DNA from: Avena insularis
Taxonomy: Eukaryota; Streptophyta; Magnoliopsida; Poales; Poaceae
Direction of reading: 5' to 3'
Length of the DNA stretch: 64,000 nucleotides
Assembly (NCBI GenBank): GCA_023614405.1
Contig: CM042684.1
Coordinates: 532,626,682-532,690,681 of the forward strand
Position numbers and translations under genes: made by a program
Notes under the pieces: generated by a model
What the model saw: the letters and a program-made list of their open reading frames with translations, nothing else
The model's database searches: none
Told to the model about the DNA's origin: nothing
Part shown: piece after piece, positions 23,885-36,068 of the stretch
Numbering within the stretch: the stretch's first letter is position 1
How the letters are laid out: each line of letters opens with the position of its first letter

Positions 23885-25481
23885 TGATACATTGCAAATG
23901 TATCTGTAATTTTTGATGTTCCATGCTTGGCTTTATCTACTTTCTTGTGTTTTGTCCACACTTTGGAGTACTTTTCATATGATTTCTTGGACTAACCTAT
24001 TAACAAAAGCCACAGTGCCAGCTGCCTGTTTTCTGCTATTTTTGGTTTCAGAAAATTCAGAAAATGAAAATTCTCGGAATTGGACGGGACAAAATCCAAA
24101 GTTGCTATTTTCTCGGAAGACAACTGGAGCTAGAATACGAGACGGAGAGGGGCTGGGGCCCGGCCACACCACCTGGCCGACCCCAGCACCCCCTCGGCCT
24201 CTCCTGGGGCCCGGCCACACCACCTGGCCGACCCCAGCACCCCCTCGGCCTCTACTTCCGCCTATATATTGCCTCCGATACCAAAACCCTAAGTACCCGA
24301 TCAAAAATCCACGAACGAGTCTATAGTCGCCGTCATCTCCATCCCTAGATCGGGAGGGATCTGAAGCTCTTTCCGGCACCCTGCCAGAGAGGGGAATTCA
24401 CCCCGGAGGCCTTCTTCATCATCATGCAAGCCTCCGGTGTGATGTGTGAGTAGTTCATCTCTGGACTACGGTTCCATGTAGTAGCTAGATGGCTGGTTCT
24501 CCTCCTTTGTGCTTTCATGTCTAGATCTTGTGAGCTCCGTTCATGATCAAGATCATCTATTTGTAATTCTACATGTTGTGTTTACGGGGATCCGATGGAT
24601 ATTGAGATGCTATTTTAGATTGATTATTGATTCTATCATGTCTTTGTTATTTGTGATCTTGCATGCTTTCCGTTGTTAGTAGCTATCTTGGCCAAGTAGA
24701 TGCTAGCAACTCCAAGAGGTAGTATTTATGCTCGATAGTGGGTTCATGCCTCTGATAATCTGGGGAAGTGACAGAAATCTCTAAGGTACTAGATATGTTG
24801 TTGCTACTAGGGAGAAAACAACAATCCTTTGTTCATAGAACAATCATATTGTTTACTTTACATGCAATTCGTAAAGCAATAATCTGTTGCTTACAACTTA
24901 ATACTGGAGGGGGTTCGGATGATAACCTGAAGGTGGATTATTAGTCATAGATGCAGTTGGATGGCGGTCTATGTATAATGTTGTAATGCCCAATCAAGGC
25001 TCAAAGGAGTCAAGATGATTAGTATATGCTTGTATGCTTTCTCGATGTTTGTCAATTGCCCCGCTGTAATTTATTCACCCAGCATGTTATCTATCTTAAG
25101 GAGAGCCACGTCTAGTGAACTATGGACCCCGGTCCTTTCTTTTACATACAATCTACAAACTGTTTACTGCTTTGTGTTTACTTTCTGCAAACTATTACTT
25201 CCTTCCATTCGATACGTTTAATCTTTTATTTTCAGCAAAACCGGTGAGATTGACAACCTCATCGCAAGTTGGGGCGAAGTTCTGTGGTTGTGTTGTGCAG
25301 GTCTCCACGTTGTCAGCCGCACCGTAGTGCGCCAACGTTCAGCTAGCTACACCTTTGGAGTGTTTCCTTGCTCCTACTGGATTGATAACCTTTGTTTTTT
25401 ACTGAGGAAAAACTTGCTGTTGTGCTCATCATACCTTCCTCTTGGGGTTCCCCAACGAGCTCGATATATTTTGGGTCATCA
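23885..25481 (+). repeat. 3' LTR (1597 bp)
   Basis: Matches the 5' LTR with scattered substitutions. Ends TTTTGGGTCATCA and is followed by the GTGTG duplication. It carries a private 51-bp tandem duplication in its GC-rich block. Confidence 0.93.
24153..24253 (+). repeat. 51-bp tandem duplication in 3' LTR
   Basis: Two adjacent near-identical copies start at 24153 and 24204 (CTGGGGCCCGGCCACACC...). The sister LTR has one copy of this block with an extra palindromic CGCGCGGCCAGGCCTGG stretch. The duplication and loss therefore happened in this LTR or its template. Confidence 0.85.
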
Positions 25482-26848
25482 GTGTGGAGGGAAATTGTGG
25501 AGGGACGTGATGCATACTATGAGACAAGGTCTCATCAGGCGAATTGGGACAGGCGAGGGCACTAATGCGTGGAACCATAATTGGTTGCCACATGATTACA
25601 TGTTGAGGCCTACTTGCATACAAGATGATCCGCCGATGATCGTGTCAGAATTCATAGACCCATCTTCGGTGGCCTAGAAGACTGAGATGTTGCAGGGGTT
25701 CTTCTTACCAATGGATGTTGTGATGATCAGTTCTATCCCCGTGAGCACTAGACGGATGAGCGACAGCTAGACGTGGAACTATGAAAAGAATGGCATGCTT
25801 ACTATTTGTTCAGTGTATTGACTCCTGGTGAAAACCAAGAAGATGAGGGAGGATTGGCTCGAGGGCAGAGCGGCCAATTCAAACTCTACACGTTAGTCTA
25901 AAGCTTGGCATATGTTATGGTTAGTCCAAGTATTCTCGAAGATGTGCGTGTTCTTGTGGCGGCTGGCTCAACAATCCCTTCCCACCGGGGATGTGCGATG
26001 TCATCGGAATATGGCGAAAACTAGCGTCTACTCCATCTGCGGTGTGGAGGACTCATGGCGACACTCGCTTCTCAATTTCTCAGTGGCTCGCTCTGTTTGG
26101 GAGTTGGCAGACGAGGGGGTCATCGAGCATATACGCCTCAACATGGACCCTTCGGCGAAGCAGTGGTTGTTTACGATGATGGAGACTCTTCCTCGTGTTG
26201 ATTTTGTAAGGGGGATTGTTACCCTTTGGGCCTTTTGGTATGCACGATGGAAGATTATTCACGATGAAGATTTCCAGAATCCGCTCTATACAGATTTCTT
26301 CATTGAAAATTACTTATGGGACTTGCCGATTTCAAGCACGAGCAAGGGAGGACAAGGAAGCAAACCCTTACCGTCTTATCCCAGGTGGATCCCTCCAATG
26401 GCTGGGTGCACGAAAATTAATGTTGACGCAACTATGGGCAAATCCAGTCTAGGAGGTGTTGTTCGGGTACTTTTCTAGGGCCTCGTCGCTCTCGAACCAG
26501 GGAATCACTAATCCTGCAGACATGGAGGTGCTTGCTTGCGGGGAGGCGCTAGCTCTTGCACAAGATCTCAATCTTGAGCACATCACGGTTGCATCTGATT
26601 GCATGGCGGTCGTCATAGCCTTGACAGCTTCAGTATGGTGATCGAAGAAATAAAAGCCACCGCGAACCTTTTTGCGAGGGCGTCGTTGAGACATGAGAAT
26701 CGAGATTTGGATTCCGAAGCTCGTATATTGGCACGTTTTTCTGTTTCTAGTAGCATCGGATGTTAGGTTTGCCTCCTCTCGCCCCCTGATGGTCTTTGTT
26801 TTTCAGACAATGTTTTAGTTTAATAAAGTGCCATGTTTACCGTATATA
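25482..26848 (+). pseudogene. LINE (plant L1-type), 3' fragment with zf-RVT and RNase H relics
   Basis: Resumes the LINE from 18661. A frame reads LWRDVMHTMRQGLIRRIG and on to WNHNWLPHDYMLRP. From about 25912 a zinc-finger-like reverse-transcriptase-associated domain follows (VFLWRLAQQSLPTGDVRC, then SICGVED). An RNase H-type domain begins at KINVDATMG near 26409 and continues in another frame with GEALALA and ASDCMAV. Frameshifts and stops interrupt it. The 3' end has TTTAGTTTAATAAAGTG and a short A run near 26844-26848. It is inactive. Confidence 0.85.
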
Positions 26849-27738
26849 AAAACTACTGGAGGCAGTAGCCCGTGGCCCTCCCCTACTCCCAGCCACCGAC
26901 AGGTAGGCCCCATCTCGTCATCCCCTACCTACGGACAAAGATTAACACGCCTCCAATCTGCACAAAATCCCGTGAAATTTGGCCGGATTCGTTCGTACCG
27001 TCGCCCAAGTTTGCTCCCCCATAAATACCCTGCCCCAAAATAAAGAATTCTAAAAAGGAGGTTTGAGTGCATTTAAGATTTCCTATAAAATACTACATAG
27101 TGCAAAAGATTTCTTAGGAATAATTCCTATGAAGTTCAACCCTACAACATAGGAGAAAAATCTTCCACATTTGAATGAATCCTTCAAATTTCTGATGCAA
27201 ATCTTTTTAACGAATTTTTTAACACCAGTACAATAAATTAATTAATCATCAGTAGCCATAAAAAAGAAACCATAAATGTCCATGAAGAGACATTTTGCGT
27301 CACGTCAGGCATCGGTTGACGACGAGAGGATAAGCGGCGGACGACGTGAGCCGAGTCGTGTGGCACGCACCCCACCACAGCTAGCAGCCTGTGCAATGTG
27401 CGCTGAACGTGTCAGAAATTTTGCTTGACCTTCTTGTTTGTTTCTTACTGATGCTTGGGCGAGTTGACTTTGATCAGTCGGGCTGTTGGTATCTACCGCT
27501 GGATCTGCTGTACTAGGCCAGGCTAGCCGCAAGGTCAAAGCCTGCGTCGATCGTCTCGTCCAACCGAGTTGTAGTCCAGCAAGAACACGAGACCCCTCCC
27601 AGATCCCTCTCGGCCATTAATCAATCGCGCTCTTAATTGCACCCCGTCCATCGATCGTCTCCAAAAACCATACCATACCATACATATAGGGATGGTGCAA
27701 AGCTGATCGACCACGACCAGGAACCAAGAACCGATCCC
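26849..27738. other. Region upstream of the transporter gene
   Basis: No gene was found. Around 27060-27200 the sequence is AT-rich with MITE-like debris (TTCTTAGGAATAATTCCTAT near 27110-27130 is self-complementary). From about 27300 the composition becomes gene-like. The repeated ACCATACC run at 27668-27683 lies in the probable 5' leader. No TATA box is clear enough to call. Confidence 0.4.
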
Positions 27739-30065
27739 ATGGCCGGCCAAGCCCACACCGGAGGGACCCCGTTCCTCGTCTCGCCGGAGACAGGGCACGC
27801 CGCACCGTCCTCCTTCGCCTCCTGCTCCTACGCCGCCACTGGCGATGGCAAGGCGGCGGCGGAGGCGGGCGACGCGGGCGCGGCGTTCGTGCTGGAGTCC
27901 AAGGGGACGTGGTGGCACGCGGGGTTCCACCTCACGACGGCCATGGTGGGGCCCACGGTGCTGACGCTCCCGTACGCGCTCCGCGGCATGGGGTGGGCGC
28001 TGGGCCTCGCGGCGCTCACCGCCGTCGCAGCCGTCACCTTCTACACCTACTACCTCATGTCCAGGGTGCTCGACCACCGCGAGGCCGCCGGCCGCCGCCA
28101 CATCCGCTTCCGGGAGCTCGCCGCCGACGTCCTCGGTACGTTTCCTCTGCTCCGCAATCATTAATGTCCTGGTACTAATTAATCTGCACCGATATATTGG
28201 CAGCGTGATTAATGAGTATTTTTTGGCAGGATCTGGATGGGTGTTCTACCTGGTGGTCACCGTGCAGACTATGATCAACGCCGGGATCACCATCGGCAGC
28301 ATCCTCATCGCCGGCAACTGCCTACAGGTACACACAGAAAGACATGGATTGATTTTCAGAAACTCCTATGTTTATTTCGGTATTTCCCTAGAAAAGAAAA
28401 TTCTACTACAGTAACTTTATTTGGCATCCATATTTGTAATTTGTGCCAAACATGGGACATGTGAGATCGTAGTCGGCGTGCATATATGGACAGATGGTGT
28501 CAAAAACTGAAAAAGGAAAACGGTTTTGCTATTTCTCAGGTTACTGCGATTTCCTTAAGTCTCAGTCACCTAAGAAAAGTGTAACCATCTGTTAAAAAAA
28601 AGTGTAATTAGAACTCAGTTGCACTTTTCTGGTAGAAAAATGCAATTGCACTTTTCTAACTGAAACGAGTTGCATATTTTTTTAACTACGGTTGCACTTT
28701 TCTTAGATGATTGAGACTTAAGAAAATCTCAGTCGACGATTGAGACATAGGCAGACCCAAGTAAAAGCTGTGGGAAACAAGATGTTTACCAACACGTCTA
28801 ACATTGTGCAGATCATGTACTCCAGCTTGGCGCCGGAGGGGCCCCTGAAGCTGTACCATTTCATCATGATCGTGGCCGTCGTGCTGGCTCTCTTCTCGCA
28901 GATGCCGTCGTTCCACTCGCTGCGCTACATCAACCTCGGCTCGCTGTTCCTCAGCTTGGGCTACACCGTCCTCGTCTCCGGCGCTTGCATCCGGGCAGGT
29001 ACACGAACACCAACCATCACACATCTCTATATATACTGTAATGTGTACACGTCTTCGTTGTTCTTTCTTAAGAAGTGGAGTACCTCTGTTTTTAAATAAA
29101 CACCAACGATCACACATCTCTATATAATGTGTACACGTCTCCCGTTATTCTTTCTTAAGAAGTACCTTTGTTTTCAAATACAGTACTATAAGATGTTCTG
29201 CCAGTTCAATTTAACCTGCTAGAACGTCTTAGAATTAGAAACGGAGGTAGTAAAAATTAATGAAAGAGATCTCTTGTCGATCTCATTTCTGCATTTTTCT
29301 TTTATAGGTATGTTAACCAATGCTCCGGTGAAGGACTACTCGCTGAGCCCTTCGAAGTCCGAGAGGACCTTCGACATCTTCCTCTCCGTCTCCATCCTAG
29401 CCACCGTGTTCGGCAACGGCATCCTACCTGAGATCCAGGCCACGCTGGCACCGCCGGCAGCCGGGAAGATGGTGAAGGCGTTAGTGATGTGCTACACCGT
29501 GGCCTTCTTCACATTCTACCTGTCGGCCATCTCCGGCTACTGGGCCTTCGGCAACGCGGTGCAGTCCAACGCCCTGCAGAGCCTGATGCCAGATAAGGGG
29601 CCCTCGCTGGCGCCGACGTGGCTTCTCGCCCTCTCGGTGGTGCTGGTCCTCCTCCAGCTACTAGCCATCGCGCTGGTGTACTCGCAGGTGGCATACGAGA
29701 TCATGGAGAAGCAGTCGGCGGACGCGGCGCACGGGAGGTTCTCGCGGCGGAACCTCGTGCCGCGCCTGGCGCTGCGGACCGGGTACGTGGCGGCGTGCGC
29801 GCTCGTGGCCGCGGCGCTGCCATTCTTCGGTGACATCGTGGGTGTGGTGGGCGCCGTGGGGTTCATCCCGCTCGACTTCGTCCTCCCCGTCGTCATGTAC
29901 AACGTGGCACTGGCCCCGCCGAGGAGGTCCTTGGTGTACGTAGCCAACGTGGCAATCATCGTCGTGTTTACTTGCGTAGGGGTTATAGGCGCTATCGCGT
30001 CCGTGCGGAAGCTTGTTCTCGATGCTGGGAAGTTCAAGCTCTTCAGCGATCATGTCGTTGACTGA
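27739..30065 (+). CDS. GABA transporter 1-like amino acid permease (AAAP family)
   Basis: Four exons joined by GT-AG introns: 27739-28135, 28230-28327, 28812-28998 and 29308-30065, giving 479 aa. This length fits plant GAT1-like proteins, which are proton-coupled plasma-membrane carriers of GABA and related amino compounds. The first membrane segment carries the family signature [17 protein letters not shown], followed by [12 protein letters not shown]. About ten hydrophobic segments follow, including [20 protein letters not shown] and the C-terminal IGAIASV helix. The start is the ATG of MAGQAHTG; an in-frame upstream ATG at 27637 gives an implausible extra 34 residues. All intron phases close and no frame defect is seen. 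Introns 2 and 3 carry MITE-like insertions. The substrate is inferred from family resemblance only. Confidence 0.92.
28543..28733. mobile_element. MITE-like inverted-repeat element in transporter intron 2
   Basis: The left end ACTGCGATTTCCTTAAGTCT and the complement of the right end (ACTGAGATTTTCTTAAGTCT) match at most positions. The match extends inward through CTAAGAAAAGTG. The unit is about 190 bp with further internal AAAGTGCAA repeats. No clear target duplication was found. Confidence 0.65.
29006..29180 (+). repeat. Tandem duplication in transporter intron 3
   Basis: Unit 1 (29006-29098) and unit 2 (29099-29180) share AACACCAACSATCACACATC (S = C or G), GTGTACACGTCT and TTCTTTCTTAAGAAG. 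Each ends in a Stowaway-like terminus (ACCTYTGTTTTYAAATA). Small indels separate the copies. Confidence 0.75.
29165..29250. mobile_element. Decayed Stowaway MITE in transporter intron 3
   Basis: The left end CCTTTGTTTTCAAATA and right end GAAACGGAGGTAG are flanked by TA (29163-29164, 29251-29252). Only 86 bp long, internally deleted. Confidence 0.55.
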
Positions 30066-32365
30066 ATCTGAATTTTTTTGGGGCTCCTGTACTTTCTGTT
30101 CTTCTTACTCATGTCTCATTCCCAACTAACAAGAATACACCATCCATCCCAGTTAACAAGGTGCACAGTCATTCAAGGTGCATCATGTGTTTGACCACAA
30201 AAAATGAGTCCTTTTGTGGTACCCTCAAATGAATAAAAGCCTTCCATTTTAGTGCATCTAAACGCTTCTAATAGTTTATACTAGTGTCAAAAAGAAGACT
30301 AGTACAATTTATACTAGTCAAGAAATTTGCCCTGATCACGTTAGACAGGCCAATGTCAGGCCTGGCCCAAAACGTTTTTAGTCAGTCCTGTCCCCCATCT
30401 TGAGCTTATTTTCCATGTCAACTACGTACAACCTAGGGCAGAGTGATTTACTGTTTCTCAATTCATTAAATATATCAAATAAAAAGAGACTTTAAAATAG
30501 AAGAGAAGTTCCCAACTATAAAGTCTTGTCAGGGTTCAGACACTTCAACATGACCAGAACCACTTCCACAGTTGGCACTGAACTTAGGGCAATACAACGA
30601 ATAATTCTGTGGCCATCAATTCCACCATCTGATTTCAAACCAAATGCATTTTTAGAGTCCAGACAACCATGAATTCATGATTTAATGATAGTTTGGTGAT
30701 CAACATGAAACGTCAAGTTTTAAGTCAGATAATTTCAGCCTCCTATATATTAAGTGTTACTAAAATGTGACTTCTTTTGAGTTTTTCCATATCAGATAGT
30801 AAAGGCTGTGAAGCCACCTGCTCAATTCATGATGTACAGAAGAAAATGTGCTAGGACTATATAGGCAGGCGCTCACATGCATTTTGTCTACCTTCAGAAT
30901 CATGCTACTACCATAACATCTCAGCGTCGTCTTTTTTGGAGACTCTGGTAGAAAAACAGCTATTAAACTTGTAGTCATTCAGGAACCTTTGAGCCGTATC
31001 CAGATTCCATTTGGAACGAAACAACCAGTCTGCCGACTACTGGCTTAAAGAGAATATTTTAAAAGTTTGTAGCATGCCAGAGAAAAGTTTAAAACCACAA
31101 ACTGTAACAGCTTACTCTTCAACTAAGCAACAACGCATTTAGATGGACGAAAAACGTGAGTTTTCATATGCAGGCTTAAATGTACCGATTATTATTACAA
31201 TAGACAAGTAAATATAGATATAAAGGCCGCATCAGAAGTCCGCATCTGAAAAATATGCAGGCAAAGGACCAAATATTCTCGCCTACGTCACTCTCGCCAA
31301 ACTAAGCATCCTCGTCATTCTCGGCCACCTTGTCTGAAAGAATCTTTAAAAAATCAATCACTCTATGTGACTTCCCCATGCCCATTCAAGCTCCAAGCTA
31401 CCGCCATCACCGTCCATGTCTGAAAACAGCCATCATCAAACTAAGATACATGAGAGTAGTCATGTAAATCATATATAAAAAATAAGTGTATGTGCAAGAT
31501 GGATTGGCATGTGATTTATCAATCTAGTCAATCTCAATTCTCATGTTAACAAGATGAATTATCAATCTGAACAAGAACTGAACTCTAACTGGACAGGTTA
31601 TTCTACACCCATGAACTTATTTTCATTATGCACACAAGTACTTGACTACAGAATCATCAATTCAAACAACAACTGAGCTTATTATTTCATAAGGCACGAC
31701 AAATTATTTGTGCAAAAATGCTTTCTTTCTTACACTGATACTAACCTGATAATGCAGATATGGTTCATACCCTGCAACAACTGGAGTTCGATGATGTTCG
31801 TACTAACATCTAATGAGCATGACATATGGGTGCAGGATTTAAATGCAGCGGTAAATACTCGATCTGTCAAACAAGAGGCATGCAATTCTCACTCGTCTCT
31901 AATTAATCTAGAAATTGAACAATTCTCACAAGCAGAATTAATCTGAAACTTAGATTGAATTACACGCCAAACCAACACCTCATGATGACATTGAATCAAG
32001 CTCCGCAAGATATTTTACCATCTCAAAATCCTAATGGCACAACCTACACCTCAATATCCAAGTAATTATTAAAATGCTATAGCATATGATTCTTTGAACA
32101 AAATTGCTAGAAATAAACATCGACATGTAAATCCGATCCTTCAACTTTTATTGCTCGAAATAAACATACATCTTACAATTACATCATAAGTAACTAATCT
32201 GGACATGTTGATGGACATGTACAATGTATGGGAACAGGCTATGGTTTCATATAGTCCAATCCGAAACAATGTATGGGAACATGCGTGAATGGTTGTGGAG
32301 GAGATCTCCCGTGTGACAGCGGTGGCGGGGTCGCCACAGGCGGCGGTGGGGTGCAGAGAGTGGAG
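30066..32365. other. Intergenic DNA downstream of the transporter
   Basis: About 2.3 kb of AT-rich sequence holds the presumed transporter 3' UTR at the start. No coding frame, LTR or inverted repeat could be supported. The last 90 bases (32280-32370) are GC-rich and continue at 39759 after the gypsy insertion. Confidence 0.45.
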
Positions 32366-32370
32366 AGGGG

Positions 32371-33962
32371 TGCTGACTCGTGTAATAACGAGCTCATTGG
32401 GGAACCCCAAGAGGAAGGTATGATGAGCACAGCAATAAGTTTTCCACAGTTATGAAACCAATGTTATCGAACTAGTAGGAGCAAGGAAAAACCTCCAAGG
32501 TGTTGCTAGCTGGACTTTGGCAGGGCGCACTACCGGTGCTAGCAGCAACGTGGAAACCTGCACAACACAACCACATAACTTTGCCCCCAACTTACAGTGA
32601 AGTTGTCAATCTCACCGGTTTTGCTGAAAACAAAGGATTAAACGTATTGTGTGGAAGAAAGTAATAGTTTACAGAAAGTAAACAGAAAGCCGTAAACAGT
32701 TGTAGATTGATGGTAAAAGAAAGGACCGGAGTCCATAGTTCACTAGTGGTGGCTCTTTTTAAGATAGATGACATGTTGGGTGAACAAATTACAGCGGGGC
32801 AATTGACAAACATCGAGAAAGCATACATGCATATACTAATCATCTTGACTCCTTTGAGATTTGATTGGGCATTACAACATTATACATAGACCGTAATCCA
32901 ACTGCATCTATGACTAATAATCCACCTTCAGTTTATCATCCGAACCCCGTCCAGTATTAAGTTGCAAGCAACAAATAATTGCATTACGCATTGTGTGTAA
33001 AGTAAACAATACGATTGTTCTATGAACAAAGGATTGATGTTTTCTTCCTAGTAGCAACAACACATCTAGTACCTTAGATATTTCTGTCACTTCCCAGATT
33101 ACTAGAGGCATGAACCCACTATCGAGCATAAATACTAACTCTTGGAGTTGCTACCATCTACTTGTCCAAGATAACTACTAACAACAGAAAACATCCAAGA
33201 TCACAAATAACAAAGACATGATAGAATCAATAATCAATCTGAAATAGCATCTCAATATCTATCGGATCCCCACAAATACAACATGTAGGATTACAAATAG
33301 ATGATCTTGATCATGAATAGAGCTCACAAGATCTAAACATGGTAGCATAAAGGAGAAGAACCAACCATCTAGCTACTACATGGACCCGTAGTCCAAGGAT
33401 GAACTACTCACGCATCACACCGGAGGCTTGCATGGTGACGAAGAAGGCCTCCAGAGTGAATTCTCCCCTCCGGCAAGGTGCCGGGAAGAGCTTTAGATCC
33501 CTCTCAATCTAGGGATGGATATGACGGCAGCTATAGACTCTTTCATGGAATTTTGATCGGGTACTTAGGGTTTCTGTATCGGAGGCATCTTATAGGCGAA
33601 AGGGGAGGCCGAGGGGGTGCCTGGGGTGGCCACACCACCCCCTGGCGCGGCCAGGCCTGACCCGCGTGGCTAGGTGGTATGACGGCCCTCTGGCCCCTCT
33701 CCGTCTTGTATTTTGGCTCCATGTCCCCCTCGGTGAAAAATTGACTTTGGCTTTTGTCCCGTCCAATTCCGAGAATATTTATTTTCTGACTTTCCTGGAA
33801 CCAAAAACAGCAAAAAACAGGCAACTGGCACTGTGGCATCTTGTTAATAGGTTAGTCCAAGAAAGTATATAAAAATTACTTCAAAGTGTGGACAAAACAT
33901 AAGAAAGTAGATAAAACCAAGCATGGAACATCAAAAATTATGGATACGTTAGCAACGTATCA
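32371..33962 (-). repeat. 3' LTR (1592 bp), minus strand
   Basis: Plus-strand start TGCTGACTCGTGTAATAACG and end AGCAACGTATCA. It matches 38168-39753 with scattered differences. Confidence 0.93.
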
Positions 33963-36068
33963 ACATCCTCTATCATAAGCATCTTTATGTGATTAAGGTT
34001 AAAGTGACACAACTAAGAGGATATGTTTGACAAGTTATAAGTTGAAAACTCATGCCCCTTACTTACGAAGACCGAACCTCATGCTCTCATTGCCCCTGTT
34101 ATTGTAAGTACATATGTATCATACAGAACCACCAACGGGGTACCCCTTGCACATGATACAGGAGCTATCCCATAATCAAAATGACAAGGCAAGCAGATAA
34201 TGGGCATCCCAGCGATCTTTTTATTTGCTATTTGCATAGGTTTTTATTGAGGATGCTTCATAGAGTGCTCATTATGGTTATGCTGCAAGTTTCCACCATG
34301 ATTAGGCTCTTAGGCTAGCAGCCTAGGCGTTTCTCTAACACAAATACAAACTCCATGATCTTACAAGTTTCCCTTTTATTTCATACCGTCGGGATCCATA
34401 AGAAAAATAACATGATATTAACTAGGTACAATGTACACGTGCAATGTTGAAAGCGTTCCCCATGATACATGGTTCTGCTAACTTCAACTTATAAAGCGCA
34501 AGCATATACGCAACAAAGATGGATGCAATGGTTCAAGTTTATTAAGTGCAAGAAAGTAAAGTGTGCCATCAAGTTTGTGAGAGCTTTAATCACTAATTTT
34601 CACATAACAAGTTTAATTCGGAAGGTAGATAAAAACATGAATATACTTGGAAAAGCAAATGCTAATAGGTAGGTATGGTGGACTCTTTGAAATAACTTGG
34701 TTTTAGGAGTTGGATGCATGAGTGGAACTCATACTTGGTTATGGAGGCTAGCAAAGGACTGGGAGCGACCAACTAAGAGAGCAATAATAGCCATAATCAT
34801 GCAGAGCGACAAAACATCATTAATCAAAGCATAAAGTGATATTACGAGTCGAGAACTAAAGGATCATAAAGGCTATGGTGACTTGGGATAGTCATAACAT
34901 GGTGTGAGCATGCGCCAAGTCAACCCAAATAAAGCATTAAAGGAGAATACCACAATACTATGTTTTTAATATGCTAAAACAACGCATGATTCTTCAAAGG
35001 CACATTAAGTAATCTCAATTGTTTATAACATGTCATGCTACAGCAAAGATCACTAAGCATAAATCCAAAACAATATCAAGCATGGCATGACAAAGCATAG
35101 GCCACAGTCAAAAACAAGCTCTCTTTACCACTTAAGCATGAACTTTCCTACTCTTTTCCAATCCAAACCAAACTATTTGAAAACTAATGTATGAAAGAGG
35201 GGGTCCAACTAATATATTCAGCAAACTAAGAAAACCAAGCAAAGGAAAACCAAAAACAAAAAACGAAGATGCTCCAAGAACAACATAACTGTGCATGAAA
35301 CAATAAAAATGAAGTGTTTGGAAGAACCTGAGATTTTTATTGATGAAGAAGGGGATGCCTTGGGCATCCCCAAGCTTTGATGCTTGTACTTCTTGAATAT
35401 TTCTTGGGGTGACACAGGGTGGCATCCCCAAGCTTGAGCTTTTAGTCCATTCTTCATCTCATTACATCATTCTCTCCATACACCTGAAAATTTTCCTTCA
35501 TACAAAACTTCACACAATCTTTATTAGCAACATTAGTGCACTCAAAATAATAAGTCTTTAGGTTCAGTTACAACACCAATAAAACTTCCATTAAAACACA
35601 AGCTACTGAAGCACTTCCCTCAAAAATCTCAATTCACCAAAAGAACTCAAAAAGGAACCAGCAAGAAGCAAATGCAAATAATGGCAGAAATCTGTCAAAA
35701 CAGACCAGCAGGTAAAACCCAAATGTTTCGAAGACCTTTTGTTGCTCAAATCGAAAAGTGTTGAACTAACTAAAGTTATATAACAACCTGGGGAAGAAGC
35801 ACAAAAATTCACACCTCAAAAAGACATACAGAGATTTTACACGAATTTTTACGGTGAAGCACAAAAATCTGTTTTGGGACAGCAACTTTCCCAATCATTA
35901 CTTCTCTCTCATTAGAGGTTACTCTTGGCACAAAAAACAAATAAAAAGGATAAGGAGAGATTATTATTGAAGCAATAACTTCCAGGACTCATCTAAAACT
36001 TTTGGGTTATCTCCCAATAAGTACTTTTCTTTAACGCCTTTAAGTTAGGCATAAGAAGCAAGGAAGAA
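33963..36068 (-). other. Non-coding 3' internal region, minus strand
   Basis: No supported frame. Its complement shares many blocks with 21108-23884 and with 57297-60396, including the GGGGTACCCC motif near 34140 and the hairpin at 35351-35371. Confidence 0.8.
35351..35371 (-). other. Perfect hairpin shared with the 18662 element
   Basis: GGGGATGCC, loop TTG, GGCATCCCC. This is the same 9-bp stem as at 21803-21823 in the homologous position. Confidence 0.7.

Larger units (their letters stand above)
18662..25481 (+). mobile_element. Complete Sabrina/WHAM-like Ty3/gypsy element without pol
   Basis: LTRs at 18662-20254 and 23885-25481 flank a 3.6-kb interior. GTGTG occurs exactly on both sides (18657-18661 and 25482-25486) as target duplication. 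A tRNA-Asp primer site follows the first LTR, and a purine-rich AAGCTTGGGG (23871-23880) precedes the second. The interior has one intact 207-codon frame and no protease, reverse transcriptase, RNase H or integrase, so it is non-autonomous. It sits inside a dead LINE, whose reading resumes after the second duplication. Confidence 0.93.

Noticed and set aside
27535..28161. Antisense frame over transporter exon 1
   Set aside because: Shadow of the GC-rich exon, with no domain and no introns matching.
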